NCBI GenBank assembly: GCA_003130815.1
Contig: QFDA01000001.1
Coordinates: 918,631 to 982,630 of the forward strand
Source of the DNA: Bacteroidetes bacterium SCGC AAA795-G10
Lineage (GTDB): Bacteria > Bacteroidota > Bacteroidia > Flavobacteriales > Flavobacteriaceae
Direction of reading: 5' to 3'
DNA: 64,000 nt
The notes beneath the pieces were generated by a model that was not told the origin of the DNA, did no database searches, and saw nothing but the letters and a program-made list of their open reading frames with translations. The first letter of the stretch is position 1. Every line of letters begins with the position of its first letter. Positions 49,169 to 58,406 of this stretch are shown in pieces. Position numbers and translations under genes: made by a program.

Positions 49169-50001
49169 TAAAAAGAATAGCAGCTGTTTCTATGTGTCGA
49201 AATGATTCTTTTTTTTTAGAGAGATGGATTTCGTATTACGGTAAGATATTAGGCTATAAAAATTTATATCTTTTTATTGATGGTATTGATCAAAAACTAC
49301 CCTTAAGGGCTGAAAAAATTAATTATTTTCAAATTAATCACATAAAGCTAAACAGGCTGAAGGGTGACCGCTCTAGGGCAAAGAGAATTTCAGAATTTGC
49401 TAAAGAATTGCATAAGAGATATGATGTTGTGTTAGCTACTGATGTAGATGAATTTTTAGTATTGGATCCTAATACAGGTCTTAAATTAAATGAATATTTA
49501 AGTAAAAATTTTATTTCATCCTCTCTTTCTGCATTAGGAATTGATGTTACTCAGCATCCAACTTTTGAAAAATCAATTGATAAAAAAAAGTCTTTCTTAT
49601 CACAGCGTAAATATGCATTTATTTCAGATCGTTACACTAAACCAGTAATTAGTTTAGAACCTTTAAATTGGGGTTCAGGTTTTCATAGGGTAAAGGGTAA
49701 AGATTTTACTATTGATCCAAATTTATTTTTGTTCCATTTTGGTCTTGTCGATATCAAAATATTAAAAAATAAGCACAAGAATAATGAGCTAATTTCTTTG
49801 GGTTGGAATAACCATTTTAAAAGAAGATATAAACTGTATGAGAAAATTAAAAATCAAATTCCAGTTGAAGCAGACCAATTATTTGAGAAAGCAAGAGAAT
49901 ATTTTAAAAAAAACAGGAAATTTCTTGCCTGGAACAAACCTTCAAGTTTAAAAATGCCAGATCTAATTAAAATTCCAATAAGATTTAAAGGTTTAGTTTA
50001 A
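49165..50001 (+). CDS. Glycosyltransferase family 2-like protein
   Basis: 278 residues. N-terminal segment IAAVSMCRNDSFFLERWISYY is the usual opening of GT2/Glyco_tranf_2_4 proteins that start with a CxxxE-type stretch; the metal-binding DxD appears in VVLATDVDEFLVLDP. The C-terminal part HFGLVDIK is similar to those proteins. Acceptor unknown. ATGA overlap with the Stealth gene implies coupled translation and a shared glycan. Confidence 0.82.
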   Translation: MIKRIAAVSMCRNDSFFLERWISYYGKILGYKNLYLFIDGIDQKLPLRAEKINYFQINHIKLNRLKGDRSRAKRISEFAKELHKRYDVVLATDVDEFLVLDPNTGLKLNEYLSKNFISSSLSALGIDVTQHPTFEKSIDKKKSFLSQRKYAFISDRYTKPVISLEPLNWGSGFHRVKGKDFTIDPNLFLFHFGLVDIKILKNKHKNNELISLGWNNHFKRRYKLYEKIKNQIPVEADQLFEKAREYFKKNRKFLAWNKPSSLKMPDLIKIPIRFKGLV

Positions 50002-50039
50002 GGCATAAATTGCAAGAGTATTTTTAACAAGCAAAAAAA

Positions 50040-50927
50040 TTAAAATGTAGCCTTTCCTGAATAAGTTTCAACGGACCTATCAATTTTTCTAACTAAACCC
50101 TGAAGAACATTTCCAGGGCCAACTTCAGTAAAAGTTGAAGCACCGTCTTTTATCATTTTTTGTATAGTTTGCGTCCACCTTACAGGTTCTGTTAATTGAG
50201 CTATTAAATTTTCTTTTAACTCATCTGGATCAATAACGCCATGAGCACAAACATTTTGATATACAGGACAAGAAGGTTTTAAAAAAGGTATGTTTTTTAT
50301 TGCTTTCGATAGTCGAAATTTGGCGGGATTCATTAATGAAGAATGAAAAGCCCCCCCTACAGGTAGTAAAATTGCTCTTCTTGCACCAGCATTTGTTAAT
50401 TTATCACATGCTTCTTTTATTTGATTTCTGGCACCTGAAATTACAAGCTGTCCAGGACAATTATAATTTGCAGGACCAACAATACCAGATATATCATTAC
50501 AGATAGATTCTACAATTTTATCATCTAAACCCAAAATGGCTGCCATTGTTCCTTCAGTTTGATCACAAGCCTCTTGCATTGCCAATGCTCTTTCTTTCAC
50601 TAAGTTTAAACCATCCTCATAAGACAGAACTCCTGCGGCAACTAAAGCTGAAAACTCTCCTAAAGAATGACCAGCAACCATTTCAGCATTGGAATGGTCA
50701 TCCATTACTTCACTTAAAATAAAGGAGTAAATAAAAATACTAGGTTGAGTCACTTTTGTTGCTTTTAACTTTTCAACGTCTTCTCCAAACATGACTTCTT
50801 GAATGTTAAATCCAAGGATTTCATTAGCTTGGTCAAAGCGTTTTTTGGCTTTTTTAGACTTTTCATAAAGTTCCTTTCCCATACCTGGGAACTGTGATCC
50901 TTGACCAGGAAAAATAAAAGCTTTCAT
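50040..50927 (-). CDS. fabD: Malonyl-CoA:ACP transacylase
   Basis: Transfers malonate to acyl carrier protein for fatty-acid elongation. 295 residues. N-terminal FIFPGQGSQFPGMG, nucleophile Ser88 in AGHSLGEFSAL, and the histidine in GGAFHSSLM. Four-base overlap with folA (ATGA), so the pair is co-transcribed with folA first. Normal length. Confidence 0.95.
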   Translation of the reverse strand: MKAFIFPGQGSQFPGMGKELYEKSKKAKKRFDQANEILGFNIQEVMFGEDVEKLKATKVTQPSIFIYSFILSEVMDDHSNAEMVAGHSLGEFSALVAAGVLSYEDGLNLVKERALAMQEACDQTEGTMAAILGLDDKIVESICNDISGIVGPANYNCPGQLVISGARNQIKEACDKLTNAGARRAILLPVGGAFHSSLMNPAKFRLSKAIKNIPFLKPSCPVYQNVCAHGVIDPDELKENLIAQLTEPVRWTQTIQKMIKDGASTFTEVGPGNVLQGLVRKIDRSVETYSGKATF

Positions 50928-51433
50928 TTAATTTTAGTATATGTTAAAAATGAATAATTATAAGGTTGATCACTACTTGAGTTATTTCTTTCAGATGAGT
51001 GTAGAATCCATTTTGTCATATCAATTTCGGGGAAAAAAGCATCACCCTCGAAAATTTTGTGCACCCGAGTTAGTTCAATCTTATCTGCAATTGGCAGAAA
51101 TAAAGAATAAATTTCTCCACCACCAATAATATAAGGACATGGATCGTCATTAGCGAGTTTTAGTGCTTCATCAACTGAATGGGCGATATATGCATCTTCA
51201 GCAATATATTTTTTATTCCTTGTTAAAATTATGTTTTTTCTTCCTGGTAAAGCAGCTGGCATTGACTCATACGTCTTTCTACCCATAATTATGGAATGTC
51301 CGCTGGTTAACTTTTTAAATCGCTTTAGGTCCTCTGAGATATGCCAAATGAGTTTGTTATCTCTTCCCAAAACATGGTTTTCTGAAACTGCAGCTATTAA
51401 AATAATTTCTTTTGAATAATTTGTTTTAATCAT
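50924..51433 (-). CDS. folA: Dihydrofolate reductase
   Basis: 169 residues reducing dihydrofolate with NADPH. Conserved IAAVSENHVLGRDNKLIWHI, then FKKLTSGHSIIMGRKTYES (NADPH site) and YIIGGGEIYSLFL. Overlaps fabD. Upstream, a minus-strand TATTTTTG lies 26 bases before the ATG. Part of the folate set with thyA and folC. Confidence 0.96.
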   Translation of the reverse strand: MIKTNYSKEIILIAAVSENHVLGRDNKLIWHISEDLKRFKKLTSGHSIIMGRKTYESMPAALPGRKNIILTRNKKYIAEDAYIAHSVDEALKLANDDPCPYIIGGGEIYSLFLPIADKIELTRVHKIFEGDAFFPEIDMTKWILHSSERNNSSSDQPYNYSFLTYTKIK

Positions 51434-51459
51434 TATTATTAAAAGATTAATTTTAACGA

Positions 51460-51467
51460 CAAAAATA
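51460..51467 (-). promoter_or_regulatory. Putative -7 element (TATTTTTG) for folA-fabD
   Basis: Minus-strand TATTTTTG fits TAnnTTTG and lies in the short divergent gap before folA. No TTG was seen at the expected distance upstream. Confidence 0.35.
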
Positions 51468-51485
51468 CACTTTTATACTTCTAAA

Positions 51486-52523
51486 ATGTATTCTAAAATA
51501 TTCCCATTATTATCAAAAGGTATTTATCTAAACACAGCTTATGTTGGATTATTATCTGAAGGATTAGTGGAATTTAGAGCTAATAATGAGAAAGATTATT
51601 TACAAAATGGAGAGCATTATAAGAAAAATTCATACAAGACCTTAGAGGAAGCTCATAGAACAGTTTCACGTTTTTTTAGTGTTAATAAAAAAAATGCTTT
51701 TGTAGTAAATAATTTTTCTTCAGGTATCAGACACGTAATTCGTTTTTTACCAAAAAAACTAAAAGTACTGTTAATTGATAATGATTACCCTTCTTTAATT
51801 TCAGCATTTGAAGAAGAGGACTTTATAATTCATAAAATTCCTATGTTGGATTTAGGTTTAGAGGACCAAATTGATGACTATATCTCAAAAAATCAGATTG
51901 ATATTTTAGCTTTAAGTATTGTACAATATTCAACAGGTCTTCTAATTGATATCAACTTTCTTGAGAGTCTTAAATTAAAACACCCTAATTTAATTTTGAT
52001 AGGTGACGGGACCCAATTTTTAGGTGCTCACAAATTTAGCTTTGATTCGTCTCCTTTTGATGTTGTAGCAGCAAGTGGATATAAATGGTTGTTAGCTGGT
52101 TTTGGGAATGGAGTATTGATGATATCCAAAAGGTACCTAGACCTAATTAATCAAGAAGCTTCTGTTATACGTGATATTATTTTTAAAGGGCATTTTAATA
52201 TTTTAGCAACTGCGAGTTTAAACTTTGCATTACAATCACTGGAAAAACAAGGGTTTGAAAATTTAATGAATCAAAAGGCAGTACTAACTGAAAAAGTTAA
52301 AAATTCACTTTCAGAAATTAATAAAATTGGTTCTTGGGTTTCAAAAAGAAAACAACATAGTAGCATATTTATTTTAGAAGGGAATAAGGATTTATTTAAA
52401 AAACTAAAAAAGTTTAAAATCCATTGTGTATTAAGAGGAAAAGGAATAAGAATATCATTTCATTATTACAACACTGAAGAGGATTTATTTTACTTAGAAA
52501 ATGTTCTCAAGGAAAATATTTAA
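51486..52523 (+). CDS. Class V aminotransferase / cysteine desulfurase-like protein
   Basis: 345 residues of the PLP-dependent fold type I class V group. The Schiff-base lysine lies in [16 protein letters not shown]; upstream [13 protein letters not shown] supplies the PLP-binding Asp. The N-terminal [13 protein letters not shown] is the usual start of this subgroup. Substrate unknown: kynureninase-, isopenicillin epimerase- or desulfurase-like are possible. It lacks an obvious active cysteine segment. Convergent with thyA, four-base overlap of the stops. Confidence 0.85.
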   Translation: MYSKIFPLLSKGIYLNTAYVGLLSEGLVEFRANNEKDYLQNGEHYKKNSYKTLEEAHRTVSRFFSVNKKNAFVVNNFSSGIRHVIRFLPKKLKVLLIDNDYPSLISAFEEEDFIIHKIPMLDLGLEDQIDDYISKNQIDILALSIVQYSTGLLIDINFLESLKLKHPNLILIGDGTQFLGAHKFSFDSSPFDVVAASGYKWLLAGFGNGVLMISKRYLDLINQEASVIRDIIFKGHFNILATASLNFALQSLEKQGFENLMNQKAVLTEKVKNSLSEINKIGSWVSKRKQHSSIFILEGNKDLFKKLKKFKIHCVLRGKGIRISFHYYNTEEDLFYLENVLKENI

Positions 52524-53344
52524 ATTGATACAGCACCAGGAATTAATGGGTGCGGATCATAGTTAATAATATCAAAATCACTGTAGGTAAATTCAAAAAT
52601 GGACGTCACATTTTTATTTAACCTCATAATAGGAAGTGGCTTCGGAGAGCGAGATAATTGTTCTTTTACTTGTTCTTTGTGATTAGAATATATATGAACA
52701 TCACCGAAGGTATGAACAAAATCACCCGGTTTATAATTACAAACTTGAGCTACCATCATTGTTAATAATGCATATGAGGCTATGTTAAAAGGTACTCCTA
52801 AAAACACATCTGCACTTCTTTGGTATAATTGGCATGAAAGCTTGTCGTTGGAAACATAAAATTGGAAAAAAGCATGACAAGGAGGGAGTGCGGCTTTTTG
52901 ATTTGAAATATTTTCAGAAAAAGATAAATTAGGATTTGGTAAAACACTTGGGTTCCAAGCTGAAACAAGCATTCTTCTTGAGTCTGGATTTATCTTTAGG
53001 GTTTCTATAACTTCATTAATTTGATCAACACCATCACTATTCCAATTTCGCCATTGGTGACCGTAAATTGGACCTAAATCTCCATTTTCGTTTGCCCACT
53101 CGTTCCAAATTCTTACACCATTTTCTTGTAGATAGGAAATATTAGTTGAGCCTTTTAAAAACCAAAGGAGCTCATGAATCACAGACTTGACATGAATTTT
53201 TTTTGTCGTAACTAGAGGAAATCCTTTTGAAAGGTCAAAACGCATTTGATAACCAAATATACTTTTAGTTCCTGTTCCAGTTCGATCATCCTTTTTAACG
53301 CCATTAGATTCTACATATCTTAGTAAATCTAAATATTGTTTCAT
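52520..53344 (-). CDS. thyA: Thymidylate synthase
   Basis: Methylates dUMP using methylene-tetrahydrofolate. 274 residues. Catalytic Cys156 in [12 protein letters not shown], with [20 protein letters not shown] and [18 protein letters not shown] all conserved. A short insertion before the Cys ([14 protein letters not shown]) relative to E. coli is noted. Feeds with folA and the deoxynucleoside kinase into dTTP synthesis. Confidence 0.97.
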   Translation of the reverse strand: MKQYLDLLRYVESNGVKKDDRTGTGTKSIFGYQMRFDLSKGFPLVTTKKIHVKSVIHELLWFLKGSTNISYLQENGVRIWNEWANENGDLGPIYGHQWRNWNSDGVDQINEVIETLKINPDSRRMLVSAWNPSVLPNPNLSFSENISNQKAALPPCHAFFQFYVSNDKLSCQLYQRSADVFLGVPFNIASYALLTMMVAQVCNYKPGDFVHTFGDVHIYSNHKEQVKEQLSRSPKPLPIMRLNKNVTSIFEFTYSDFDIINYDPHPLIPGAVSI

Positions 53345-53348
53345 AAAT

Positions 53349-53356
53349 CAAATTTA
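53349..53356 (-). promoter_or_regulatory. Putative -7 element (TAAATTTG) adjoining the thyA start
   Basis: Minus-strand TAAATTTG ends four bases before the thyA ATG, implying a leaderless transcript if used. No matching -33 TTG in range. Confidence 0.28.
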
Positions 53357-53431
53357 AATCAAGATGTATATTATTTGAGTCATAAAAAAATTTAAACTCA
53401 AAAAGTTTTTTAAAAAAAATTAACAAAAAAA

Positions 53432-54046
53432 TTAGCTTTTTCGTTTTGAAAGCTCATCTCTTACCTTAGCAGCTTTTTCATAGTTTTCTTGACTTACAAG
53501 TTTTGTGAGCAGAGATTTTAACTTACTTACAGAAAGTTTTTTTAGATCTCCAATATCTTCATTTTTGACAGTTTGTTCGGTAACAAAATTTTGAATCCAT
53601 TTATCCTCAGACAACTTTTTTGAATTTTCAGATATTGCCGCGGTGAAACCGGCTTTTTTAAGGATAGAATCGTAGGCATAAATTGGAGCATCAAATCGTA
53701 GGGCTAGAGCGATTGCGTCAGATGTTCGGGCATCTATTATTTCTTCTATTTTATCTCGTTCACAAATAAGGCTCGAAAAAAATATACCATCAACTAACTT
53801 ATGAATGATAACTTGTTTTACATTGATATTAAATCTTTCACCGAAACTTTTAAAAAGATCATGAGTTAGTGGACGTGAAGGCTTAACTTCTTGTTCAAGT
53901 GCAATGGCTATTGACTGAGCTTCAAAACCTCCTATTATGATTGGGAGTTTTCTTTCTCCTTTTTCTTCATTTAATATAAGTGCATAAGCCCCAGTTTGCG
54001 TTTCACTGTAAGAAATTCCTCTAACTTTCATTTGAATTAAATCCAT
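53432..54046 (-). CDS. Bifunctional nuclease (DUF151) with UVR-like C-terminus
   Basis: 204 residues. The N-terminal DUF151/BFN domain (about 1-130) includes YALILNEEKGERKLPIIIG and IDARTSDAIALALRFDAPIY. The C-terminal 35 residues (LSKLVSQENYEKAAKVRDEL-like) form a UvrB/UvrC-type coiled motif. Members show nuclease activity in some organisms, but the physiological role is unclear. Confidence 0.9.
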   Translation of the reverse strand: MDLIQMKVRGISYSETQTGAYALILNEEKGERKLPIIIGGFEAQSIAIALEQEVKPSRPLTHDLFKSFGERFNINVKQVIIHKLVDGIFFSSLICERDKIEEIIDARTSDAIALALRFDAPIYAYDSILKKAGFTAAISENSKKLSEDKWIQNFVTEQTVKNEDIGDLKKLSVSKLKSLLTKLVSQENYEKAAKVRDELSKRKS

Positions 54047-54155
54047 TTTTCTTGTTTATGTTTGAGTAATTTATTTTGTAATTATCAACTTATATTTCTC
54101 TTAAAACGAAATATTTCATGGTTTATTGAGTTAAAATAATATATAATTAAATGAT

Positions 54156-54163
54156 TAAATTTG
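54156..54163 (+). promoter_or_regulatory. Putative -7 element (TAAATTTG) for pdhB
   Basis: TAAATTTG fits TAnnTTTG and ends 21 bases before the ATG. The nearest TTG (54126-54128) is 27 bases upstream, longer than typical. Confidence 0.35.
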
Positions 54164-54184
54164 TAGCTAATTTTAATTTAAGTA

Positions 54185-55168
54185 ATGAAGACTATTCAAT
54201 TTAGAGAGGCCATATCCCAAGCCATGAGCGAAGAAATGAGAAGAGACAAGACCATTTATCTCATGGGTGAGGAGGTTGCAGAGTATAATGGTGCTTACAA
54301 AGCTTCAAAAGGAATGTTGGATGAATTTGGAGACAAAAGAGTGATTGATACGCCTATTTCAGAAGCTGGATTTTCTGGAATTGGTGTTGGATCAACTATG
54401 ACTGGTAATCGACCTATTATTGAATATATGACTTTTAATTTTGCTTTAGTTGGTATCGATCAAATTATCAATAATGCTGCTAAAATTAGACAAATGTCAG
54501 GAGGGCAATTCAATTGTCCTATCGTCTTTAGAGGCCCCACTGCTTCGGCTGGTCAGCTTGCCGCCACTCATTCACAAGCATTTGAAAGTTGGTATGCTAA
54601 TTGCCCCGGTCTAAAAGTAATAGTTCCTTCAAATCCTTATGATGCCAAAGGACTTTTGAAGTCTGCCATAAGGGATGATGATCCAGTCATTTTCATGGAA
54701 TCTGAGCAAATGTATGGAGATAAGGGTGAGGTACCAGATGGTGAATATACATTACCTATCGGTGTAGCAGACATAAAGCGTTCGGGAGACGATGTTACTT
54801 TAGTTTCGTTTGGCAAAATACTTAAAGAAGGGATTAAAGCTGCAACTGAATTAGAGAAGGAAGGAATTAAAGTTGAACTTATTGATTTAAGAACAATTCG
54901 TCCTTTGGATTATAAGACTATTTTTGAATCTGTCAAAAAAACCAACAGGCTAGTAATTTTGGAGGAATCGTGGCCATTTGGAAATATTTCAACCGAAATT
55001 ACATATCAAGTTCAAAATCATGTTTTTGATTATTTAGATGCACCTATTGAAAAAATTAATACCGCGGACACACCTGCTCCTTATTCCCCTGTTCTTTTGG
55101 CAGAATGGTTGCCTAATTTCAAGGACGTAATTAAGGCAGTCAAAAAAGTAATGTACATTACCAAATAA
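54185..55168 (+). CDS. pdhB: Pyruvate dehydrogenase E1 component, beta subunit
   Basis: 327 residues of the transketolase-like E1-beta type. Motifs: FREAISQAMSEEMRRD, MGEEVAEYNGAYKASKGM, DTPISEAGFSGIGVGS and the C-terminal EESWPFGNISTEI. Forms the E1 heterotetramer with an alpha subunit encoded elsewhere; no pdhA neighbours it, which is usual for this lineage. LipA in this window supplies the lipoyl cofactor that the complex needs. Confidence 0.92.
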   Translation: MKTIQFREAISQAMSEEMRRDKTIYLMGEEVAEYNGAYKASKGMLDEFGDKRVIDTPISEAGFSGIGVGSTMTGNRPIIEYMTFNFALVGIDQIINNAAKIRQMSGGQFNCPIVFRGPTASAGQLAATHSQAFESWYANCPGLKVIVPSNPYDAKGLLKSAIRDDDPVIFMESEQMYGDKGEVPDGEYTLPIGVADIKRSGDDVTLVSFGKILKEGIKAATELEKEGIKVELIDLRTIRPLDYKTIFESVKKTNRLVILEESWPFGNISTEITYQVQNHVFDYLDAPIEKINTADTPAPYSPVLLAEWLPNFKDVIKAVKKVMYITK

Positions 55169-55261
55169 GATCAAATATATTGTATAACAAGCAAAATGAA
55201 TTAGATTTCATATTCTAGAATGTTTTGCTATTTTTACGCACACTTTTCAAAAACAATTTAA

Positions 55262-57499
55262 ATGGAACTAATGATTCAATTTTTACCCGCTTTCGGAATA
55301 CTAGCACTTATTTTTGTATTTATTAAAAATAGATGGGTAACAAAACAAGATGTAGGAAACGAAAAAATGGCTCGGATTGCCCAAAATATTGCTGAAGGAG
55401 CTATGTCTTTTCTAAAAGCAGAGTATAAAATTTTATCAGTTTTTGTTGTTGCTGTGGCAATTTTGTTATTTTTTAAGGGCCAATCTGAAACTGGATCAAA
55501 TGGTATGGTTGCTGTCTCATTTATAGTTGGTGCAGTTTGTTCTGCACTTGCTGGATTTATTGGTATGAAAGTTGCTACTAAGGCAAATGTAAGAACAACA
55601 AATGCAGCTCAAAAATCATTAGGGAAAGCCTTAGAAGTCGCATTTGCTGGAGGTGCAGTTATGGGATTAGGTGTTGTTGGATTAGGAGTTTTAGGCCTAA
55701 GTGGACTTTTTGCTTTTTACAGTTCTCAAGGCTGGAACATAACAGAAATATTAAACGTACTTTCTGGATTTTCTTTGGGGGCATCATCAATAGCTCTTTT
55801 TGCAAGAGTAGGTGGAGGGATTTACACTAAAGCCGCTGATGTAGGAGCAGACCTTGTTGGTAAAGTAGAAGCAGGAATACCAGAAGACCATCCACTTAAC
55901 CCTGCAACTATTGCCGACAATGTAGGAGATAATGTTGGGGATGTTGCAGGTATGGGAGCCGACCTTTTCGAATCATATGTAGGTTCAATTATTGGAACAA
56001 TGGTTTTGGGGGCATTAATTTCGACACCAAACTTTAACGGATTAGGGGCTGTTTATCTTCCTTTGGCGCTTGCTGCAGTAGGAATTATTATGTCTATTAT
56101 TGGAACATTTTTTGTTAGAGTTAAGGAAGGTGGTTCTCCTCATAAAGCTCTAAATATAGGGGAGTTTGGTTCAGCAGGCCTGATGCTGATTACTTCCTAT
56201 TTTCTAATAAAAGCATTTATTCCAGAATCAGTAGATGGACTCCCGCATGGTGCGAACGGGGTTTTCTTTGCTACAATTGCTGGATTGGTGTCAGGGTTAG
56301 CTGTTGGTAAAGTGACAGAATACTATACCGGTACAGGTACAAAGCCAGTCAAATCGATTGTTAACCAGTCCGAAACTGGTGCAGCAACAAATATTATATC
56401 AGGGCTAGGTGTCGGAATGATGTCTACTGCAATTCCAATTATCTTAATAGCCTCAGCTATATTAGTTTCACATTACTTTGCGGGTCTTTATGGTATTGCT
56501 ATTGCCGCAGTTGGGATGCTTGCAAATACGGGCATACAACTTGCAGTTGATGCATATGGACCTATCTCAGACAATGCAGGGGGTATTGCTGAGATGGCAG
56601 AATTGAAACCTGAGGTTCGAGAACGAACTGATAAACTTGATGCTGTTGGTAATACAACAGCTGCAATTGGTAAGGGTTTTGCTATAGCATCTGCCGCATT
56701 AACGGCTTTAGCTTTATTTGCTGCATACATGAAAACTGCAGGAATTTCCACAATTGATGTCTCTCAGCCCAAAATTATGGCTGGATTATTAGTAGGTGGG
56801 ATGTTACCTTTTGTTTTTTCTGCATTGTCAATGAATGCGGTTGGTAGAGCCGCAATGGCAATGATAGAAGAGGTAAGAAGGCAATTTAGAGATATTCCTG
56901 CACTTAAAGCGGCACTTGAAGTAATGAAAAAAAATAATTCTGATATGTCTAAGGCTTCAAAAGCTGACCAAAAAATATTTAATGCTGCAGATGGTATCGC
57001 AGAGTATGACAAATGTGTTGCAATTTCAACAACGGCTTCGATTAAGGAAATGGTGCTCCCAGGAATTCTGGCTATCATTGTACCTGTCGGAGTTGGATTT
57101 TTTGGTGGAGCTGAAATGTTAGGAGGTTTATTGGCAGGTGTTACAACTTGTGGAGTCCTAATGGCGATTTTTCAGTCAAATGCAGGTGGTGCCTGGGATA
57201 ATGCAAAAAAAATGATTGAAGAGCAAGGTAAAAAAGGTACTGACGCCCATAAAGCTGCGGTAGTTGGCGATACAGTTGGCGATCCCTTTAAAGATACCTC
57301 AGGTCCATCATTAAACATCTTACTTAAATTAATGTCTGTTGTTGCATTAGTCATTGCACCGAGTATTTCAGTGAGTGATAAAAATATAACTGATTATTTA
57401 GAAATAAATTCAAAAACTAGTTTATCAGAAATTCCTTTTGATGATATTTTTTCAAAATCTAATACTGATAAAAGGAAAACTTTAAATTTTAAAAAATAG
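55262..57499 (+). CDS. hppA: Membrane-bound K+-dependent (probably Na+-pumping) pyrophosphatase
   Basis: 745 residues, about 16 helices. Couples pyrophosphate hydrolysis to ion export. Pyrophosphate-binding motifs are present: [13 protein letters not shown] (near residue 192) with [20 protein letters not shown], and C-terminal [17 protein letters not shown]. The [10 protein letters not shown] segment (near 463) has Ala rather than Lys at the position that decides K+ dependence, so it belongs to the K+-dependent group, most of which move Na+. The C-terminal tail beyond the last helix is slightly long. Fits the sodium theme with NhaD. Confidence 0.93.
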   Translation: MELMIQFLPAFGILALIFVFIKNRWVTKQDVGNEKMARIAQNIAEGAMSFLKAEYKILSVFVVAVAILLFFKGQSETGSNGMVAVSFIVGAVCSALAGFIGMKVATKANVRTTNAAQKSLGKALEVAFAGGAVMGLGVVGLGVLGLSGLFAFYSSQGWNITEILNVLSGFSLGASSIALFARVGGGIYTKAADVGADLVGKVEAGIPEDHPLNPATIADNVGDNVGDVAGMGADLFESYVGSIIGTMVLGALISTPNFNGLGAVYLPLALAAVGIIMSIIGTFFVRVKEGGSPHKALNIGEFGSAGLMLITSYFLIKAFIPESVDGLPHGANGVFFATIAGLVSGLAVGKVTEYYTGTGTKPVKSIVNQSETGAATNIISGLGVGMMSTAIPIILIASAILVSHYFAGLYGIAIAAVGMLANTGIQLAVDAYGPISDNAGGIAEMAELKPEVRERTDKLDAVGNTTAAIGKGFAIASAALTALALFAAYMKTAGISTIDVSQPKIMAGLLVGGMLPFVFSALSMNAVGRAAMAMIEEVRRQFRDIPALKAALEVMKKNNSDMSKASKADQKIFNAADGIAEYDKCVAISTTASIKEMVLPGILAIIVPVGVGFFGGAEMLGGLLAGVTTCGVLMAIFQSNAGGAWDNAKKMIEEQGKKGTDAHKAAVVGDTVGDPFKDTSGPSLNILLKLMSVVALVIAPSISVSDKNITDYLEINSKTSLSEIPFDDIFSKSNTDKRKTLNFKK

Positions 57500-57530
57500 T
57501 TAAGTTTAAATAATAATTCACTACAGGCAC

Positions 57531-58151
57531 TTAGGCAGCACTAATTTTCTTTATCTCGTCGTCTACCTTTGCAATTATAAGTTTGAGATCTTCTTTGTTT
57601 TCGACAAAATCTAATTCATCCACGTCAATCTTAATTATTTTACCTTTATCGTAGGTAGATGTCCACGCTTCATACCTTTCATTCAACCTACTTAGATAGT
57701 CAATGCTGATTGAATTTTCATATTCTCGTCCGCGTTTGTGTATTTTATTAACTAAGTTTGGAATGTTACTCCTTAGATAAATTAATAAGTCAGGACCTTG
57801 AATTTGTGATTCCATTAGTTGAAAAAGCTCTTGATAGTTTTTAAAATCCCTTTGATTCATCAGCCCCATTGACTTCAGATTTGGAGCAAATATATGTGCA
57901 TCCTCATAGATTGTTCTGTCTTGAACTATGACGTTATTTATATTTTTTATTTTTAAAAGTTGCTCAAAACGACTCTTCAAAAAGTAAATTTGAAGATTAA
58001 ATGACCAACGTTCCATATGGTTATAGAAATCATCTAAATATGGGTTGTCTATGACATCCTCATAATGAGCCTCCCATCCATAATGTTTAGACAAAAGTTC
58101 TGTAAGACTTGTTTTTCCAGCTCCAATATTTCCAGAAATTGCAATATGCAT
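57531..58151 (-). CDS. Deoxynucleoside kinase
   Basis: 206 residues of the dNK/dGK family. P-loop IAISGNIGAGKTSL at the N-terminus, DRTIYEDAHIFA (the DRS/DRT motif) and the lid RGREYENSISIDYL. Phosphorylates deoxynucleosides for salvage; base specificity is not readable. Divergent from metK, with 255 bases between them that hold the metK promoter and riboswitch. Confidence 0.9.
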   Translation of the reverse strand: MHIAISGNIGAGKTSLTELLSKHYGWEAHYEDVIDNPYLDDFYNHMERWSFNLQIYFLKSRFEQLLKIKNINNVIVQDRTIYEDAHIFAPNLKSMGLMNQRDFKNYQELFQLMESQIQGPDLLIYLRSNIPNLVNKIHKRGREYENSISIDYLSRLNERYEAWTSTYDKGKIIKIDVDELDFVENKEDLKLIIAKVDDEIKKISAA

Positions 58152-58269
58152 AGTACTTAGATAGTATTTTAAATAACTGCAAAGTAGTTTTTTTTAAACA
58201 ATAATTTATGTGATGTGTTAAAAATTATATTTTAAACTTCATTTTTTTAAAAAAAAACTAAAGCTAGTT

Positions 58270-58298
58270 TGACAAATAAAAAAAAAGTGTAATTTTGG
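58270..58298 (+). promoter_or_regulatory. Promoter of the metK operon (TTG-N18-TAATTTTG)
   Basis: TTG (58270-58272) is followed after 18 bases by TAATTTTG (58291-58298), a complete match to the Bacteroidota consensus. The start of transcription would fall just ahead of the riboswitch stem at 58308. Confidence 0.75.
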
Positions 58299-58307
58299 TA
58301 ACTTAAC

Positions 58308-58394
58308 GAGGAAGGATTTGACTGATTGCAAACCTCGAAAAAAAAATGCTAAAGCAGTGTTGCTTTTCAAAAACGCTTTAGTTTACTCCTTCCG
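58308..58394 (+). promoter_or_regulatory. SAM-II-type riboswitch with expression platform, upstream of metK
   Basis: P1 stem CGAGG (58308-58312) / CCTCG (58334-58338) encloses a loop GGATTTGACTGATTGCAA-like in sequence to the SAM-II core (GATTT..ACnG.ATTGCAA). It is followed by an A-rich linker and GCTAAAGC, as the SAM-II 3' strand reads GCTAAA. An overlapping alternative is visible: GGAAGGA (58311-58317) can pair with TCCTTCC (58388-58394), and CTAAAGC (58350-58356) with GCTTTAG (58376-58382), nested. P1 and GGAAGGA:TCCTTCC share G58311-G58312 and exclude each other. SAM-V shares the same core, so class is SAM-II or SAM-V. Confidence 0.82.
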
Positions 58395-58406
58395 AAAAAG
58401 CAATTT

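Noticed and set aside
54185-55168. pdhB without neighbouring pdhA as a sign of gene loss
   Set aside because: Separate E1-alpha and E1-beta loci are common in Flavobacteriia; the gene itself is complete.
55191-55228. GCAAAA...TTTTGC inverted repeat between pdhB and the pyrophosphatase as a terminator
   Set aside because: Six AT-rich pairs around a 26-base loop; too weak in DNA of this composition.
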